DNA from: Pseudomonas sp. MRSN 12121
GTDB taxonomy: Bacteria > Pseudomonadota > Gammaproteobacteria > Pseudomonadales > Pseudomonadaceae
Direction of reading: 5' to 3'
Assembly (NCBI RefSeq): GCF_000931465.1
Contig: NZ_CP010892.1
Span: forward strand, 4,921,388 to 4,985,387
Length of the DNA stretch: 64,000 bases
Every line of letters begins with the position of its first letter. Position 1 is the stretch's first letter. Of this stretch, positions 61,822 through 64,000 are shown one piece after another. The position numbers were made by a program, and so were the translations under genes. The notes beneath the pieces were generated by a model that worked only from the letters and a program-made list of their open reading frames with translations, ran no database searches and was not told where the DNA came from.

Positions 61822-62673
61822 CTATTTCTCCCACGCCGCCTTGGCGATATGCAGGCCATGCTGGCCCTTGTAGGCCGCTCGCTCGGGCTGGCTCCAGCCT
61901 TCGAGCAATGCCTCGTCGAGGCGGTAGATCTCCACGCCCAACGGGCGACAGACACTGAGTGGATCCTGAGCATCCGGGCCCCACATGGGCAACGACAGAT
62001 CCCCGCCGGGGCAAGTCGATAGCGCGCACAACAGGTCGATTTCGGCAAAGAACTCCAGGTAATCACCCTGCTGCGCGGGGCAGGCCTTCATGAAGTACAT
62101 GTCGTCCTGATTCAGCCCGGTGCATTGGAAAATGTTCAAGACATCGTGCACGTCGAACTCAGTCAGGCCATGGGGCAAGACCGCGCGCGTCAGGTTGGAA
62201 TGGCAGTGGTGATGGAAATCCTCCCCTGTGAGCATCCGGTTCACATAGGGGTCGCAACGCGTGCCGAGCAGATCGTGCAGGCGCCCACCATGTTCGTCGA
62301 TGCCATAGTCGGCCAGGCTGTCATCGGTGATGGTTACCAGCGGCCGCAGGAACGGCAGGTTCGACCACAACCGGTCATGGGTGCTGACATGCGCGCCTTG
62401 CAATTGCCGGGTCCGCGCCGCCCACAGGCGCTCGCGCGGATCGTTGGCATTCCAGACGTTGAAGTCGCCGACCTGCGGGCCAGCCGGCGTGGTGACACGG
62501 AATACATGCCCTGCCGGCACGTGCCAGGCGCGGCCCGTGCGGATCGGCACTTCGAATTGCTCGATCAGCACCCGTTGCTGCCTGCTGTCGCGGATCCGCT
62601 CATAAAAGGCTGTGTCCACCTGCAGGGCCGAGCCTTTGCTGACCTGGTAAGCCGCGGGATAGTTCTTGTACAT
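61822..62673 (-). CDS. DUF1989 (urea carboxylase-associated) family protein
   Basis: A 283-residue protein of the DUF1989/UAAP family. Family motifs: VPAGHVFRVT, GPQVGDFNVWN, HVSTHDRLWSN, GTRCDPY, DFHHHCHSNLTRA, LNIFQCTGL and ALSTCPGGDLS, with His and Cys residues that could hold a metal. Two DUF1989 paralogs, CgdA and CgdB, form a carboxyguanidine deiminase with guanidine carboxylase. Here there is a single protein and no carboxylase. Its substrate is unknown. The GntR gene is upstream on the same strand, 14 bp away, so the two form an operon. Confidence 0.88.
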   Translation of the reverse strand: MYKNYPAAYQVSKGSALQVDTAFYERIRDSRQQRVLIEQFEVPIRTGRAWHVPAGHVFRVTTPAGPQVGDFNVWNANDPRERLWAARTRQLQGAHVSTHDRLWSNLPFLRPLVTITDDSLADYGIDEHGGRLHDLLGTRCDPYVNRMLTGEDFHHHCHSNLTRAVLPHGLTEFDVHDVLNIFQCTGLNQDDMYFMKACPAQQGDYLEFFAEIDLLCALSTCPGGDLSLPMWGPDAQDPLSVCRPLGVEIYRLDEALLEGWSQPERAAYKGQHGLHIAKAAWEK

Positions 62674-62687
62674 GTTGGAACCCTCGA

Positions 62688-63341
62688 TCAGTGATGGCAG
62701 GAATGACTGAGCAGGTCGAGCAGCGCGCGCTCGGAATCGTCCAGGTAGACCGACAGGGCTTCTGCGGCCGCATGCTTGTCGCCTTCGGCGAGCAAATCGT
62801 GGATCTGTCGGTCCCGTGCCAGCCAGGGCGCTTGGAAACGCTGTTCGTCCGGAGCGGCACAAAACACCAGGCGCATCTGTGCCACGACGTTGGTGAAAAA
62901 CTCATCGAACAAGGGGCTGCGCATCAACCCGACGATGTGTTGATGAAAAGCCAGGCTATGGGTACCCACCGAGCGCCAGTCCTCCCGCTCGCGAGCGAGT
63001 TCGCTGGCCTCGATAGCCTCGAGCATCCGATCGGACTGGTATTCGCGCAGCGGTTTGCTGCAAGCGATAGCCTGTAATTCCAGGGTACGACGCACCTGAA
63101 ACAGATCACGGACCTCATCCGTCCCCAACCTGCGCACCGTGACCCCCTTGTTACGCGCATAACGGGCCAGGCCTTCCTGCCCCAGGCGATGCAACGCTTC
63201 GCGGATGGTGTTGCGCGAGGCGTTGTAGGCGGATACCAGCTCGCCCTCCACCAGGGCCATGCCCGGCAGCAAGCGGCCACCGATGATATCGGCACGCAAT
63301 TCGAGGGTTATCTGGTCGGCCAGGGACAATGCGTCGCTCAT
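62688..63341 (-). CDS. GntR-family regulator (FadR subfamily)
   Basis: A 217-residue regulator. The winged HTH (about 15-75) contains YNASRNTIREALHRLGQEGL and the C-terminal FCD domain (about 85-210) has the metal-binding His pattern in LAFHQHIVGLM and ARDRQIHDLL. It is expected to control the downstream DUF1989 gene and perhaps the permease gene. Ligand unknown. AAGGCGA lies before the ATG at 63341. Confidence 0.9.
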   Translation of the reverse strand: MSDALSLADQITLELRADIIGGRLLPGMALVEGELVSAYNASRNTIREALHRLGQEGLARYARNKGVTVRRLGTDEVRDLFQVRRTLELQAIACSKPLREYQSDRMLEAIEASELAREREDWRSVGTHSLAFHQHIVGLMRSPLFDEFFTNVVAQMRLVFCAAPDEQRFQAPWLARDRQIHDLLAEGDKHAAAEALSVYLDDSERALLDLLSHSCHH

Positions 63342-63525
63342 GAGTATCGCCTTGCGATTGTTGAACAATCTTTTGATATTCAGTAACCACTATTCATGCC
63401 AATAGCCGCAAAGCACCGACCAAGCCGCGACTTGCTGGGAGGGATGAGGTTTCGAGGGTTAAAAGGGCCGCCACCCTGCCGGCAACCTTGGGTAAGATGG
63501 CCCCCTAGTTGTGGAGATTTTTCCG

Positions 63526-64000
63526 ATGCGTTACTCGCAAGACCATAAGGCCCAGACCCATCAACGCATCATCAAGGAAGCCGCCGAGCGCTTCCGACGC
63601 GACGGTATCGGCGCCACAGGCCTGCAACCGCTGATGAAGGCCCTGGGCCTGACCCATGGCGGCTTCTATTCGCATTTCAAATCCAAGGACGAGCTGGTCG
63701 AGAAAGCCCTGCAAGCCGCAGCCGCAGAACTCGATGCCCATTGCGCCACACTGTTTGCGCAGGAGCGGCCACTGCACGCGTTTATCGACAGCTACCTGTC
63801 GGAATGGCACCAGACCTCCCCCGGCCAGGGTTGCCCGCTGCCTACCATGTGTTCGGAACTGGGCCTTCGCGGACAAGCCAGCCCCACGACCGACGCCGTG
63901 CTCAATGCGCGGCTCGCGCAGGTAGAAGCAAATCTCGAAGAAGAAAACGCCGCCGACCAGAGCCTGGTGATCCTCTCGACCCTGGTCGGAGCCCTGGTGC
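63526..64000 (+). CDS. TetR-family regulator (3' partial)
   Basis: 158 codons are visible before the right edge. The N-terminal HTH contains RIIKEAAERFRRDGIGATGL and MKALGLTHGGFYSHFKSKDELVEKAL. The C-terminal domain begins with a conserved cysteine segment GCPLPTMCSELG. The gene regulated is not in the window. GGAG lies 9 bases upstream of the ATG. Confidence 0.92.
   Translation, partial: MRYSQDHKAQTHQRIIKEAAERFRRDGIGATGLQPLMKALGLTHGGFYSHFKSKDELVEKALQAAAAELDAHCATLFAQERPLHAFIDSYLSEWHQTSPGQGCPLPTMCSELGLRGQASPTTDAVLNARLAQVEANLEEENAADQSLVILSTLVGALV

Overview
The window is chromosomal DNA from a Pseudomonas, most likely of the fluorescens/chlororaphis/protegens group. The main evidence is OprI (Braun-type lipoprotein) almost identical to the classical sequence, an EF-P with Arg32 next to its rhamnosyltransferase EarP, REP-type repeats of the kind common in this group, high GC, and a gene order that (from memory) follows P. 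aeruginosa PAO1 from about PA2823 to PA2868. No rRNA, tRNA, CRISPR, prophage or insertion sequence was recognised. Almost all DNA is coding. The many long antisense open frames are GC-driven shadows and were left out.

Layout. 1-8.2 kb is signalling: the end of a histidine kinase with a C-terminal Hpt domain, a large membrane HD-GYP protein with an enlarged catalytic region, a free-methionine-sulfoxide reductase / DUF815 ATPase pair, and a SagS-like hybrid kinase. 8.2-9.6 kb is a thiol-peroxide defence cluster (OspR-type MarR regulator, glutathione peroxidase, MsrB) with a palindromic putative operator. 9.8-13.9 kb carries alaA, htpX (with a good sigma-32-type promoter), tpm and a DODA-type dioxygenase. 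14-20.8 kb carries the DEAD-box helicase deaD with a long leader, a crotonase, a spermidine-synthase-like protein, a class II DAHP synthase, an AlkX/YcaQ-type DNA glycosylase and a DUF1127 protein. 20.8-25.8 kb has two LysR regulators around a TauE exporter, then ohrR-ohr-esterase. 25.9-33.1 kb has efp-earP, a membrane protein coupled to a Gre-like factor, cysB, a universal stress protein, a 5'-nucleotidase, a PanE-like reductase, a thioredoxin-like protein and a PilZ protein. 33.2-41.4 kb has a class I DAHP synthase, oprI, an L,D-transpeptidase, tesA divergent from an ABC/FtsX exporter, and greB. 41.4-43.1 kb is a lower-GC patch holding an orphan LuxR-type response regulator. 43.1-51.5 kb has a DoxX protein, an MltF-type transglycosylase, a TatD nuclease, a chemoreceptor, an Mpo1-like protein, a thioesterase, a CHAD protein, a lipoprotein and a patatin. 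51.6-59.7 kb is a complete kdpFABCDE potassium system with a recognisable KdpE box. 60.0-63.3 kb is an ethanolamine-type permease, a solitary DUF1989 protein and a GntR regulator, and a TetR regulator runs off the end.

How the parts work together: two separate MarR/peroxide-defence units, thiol repair enzymes (MsrB, fRMsr) and stress functions (HtpX, Usp, DeaD) give the region a stress-response flavour. Two DAHP synthases of different classes feed the shikimate pathway. The most open functional question is the DUF1989 / permease / GntR module. The orphan response regulator and the unusual HD-GYP protein are the next best leads.
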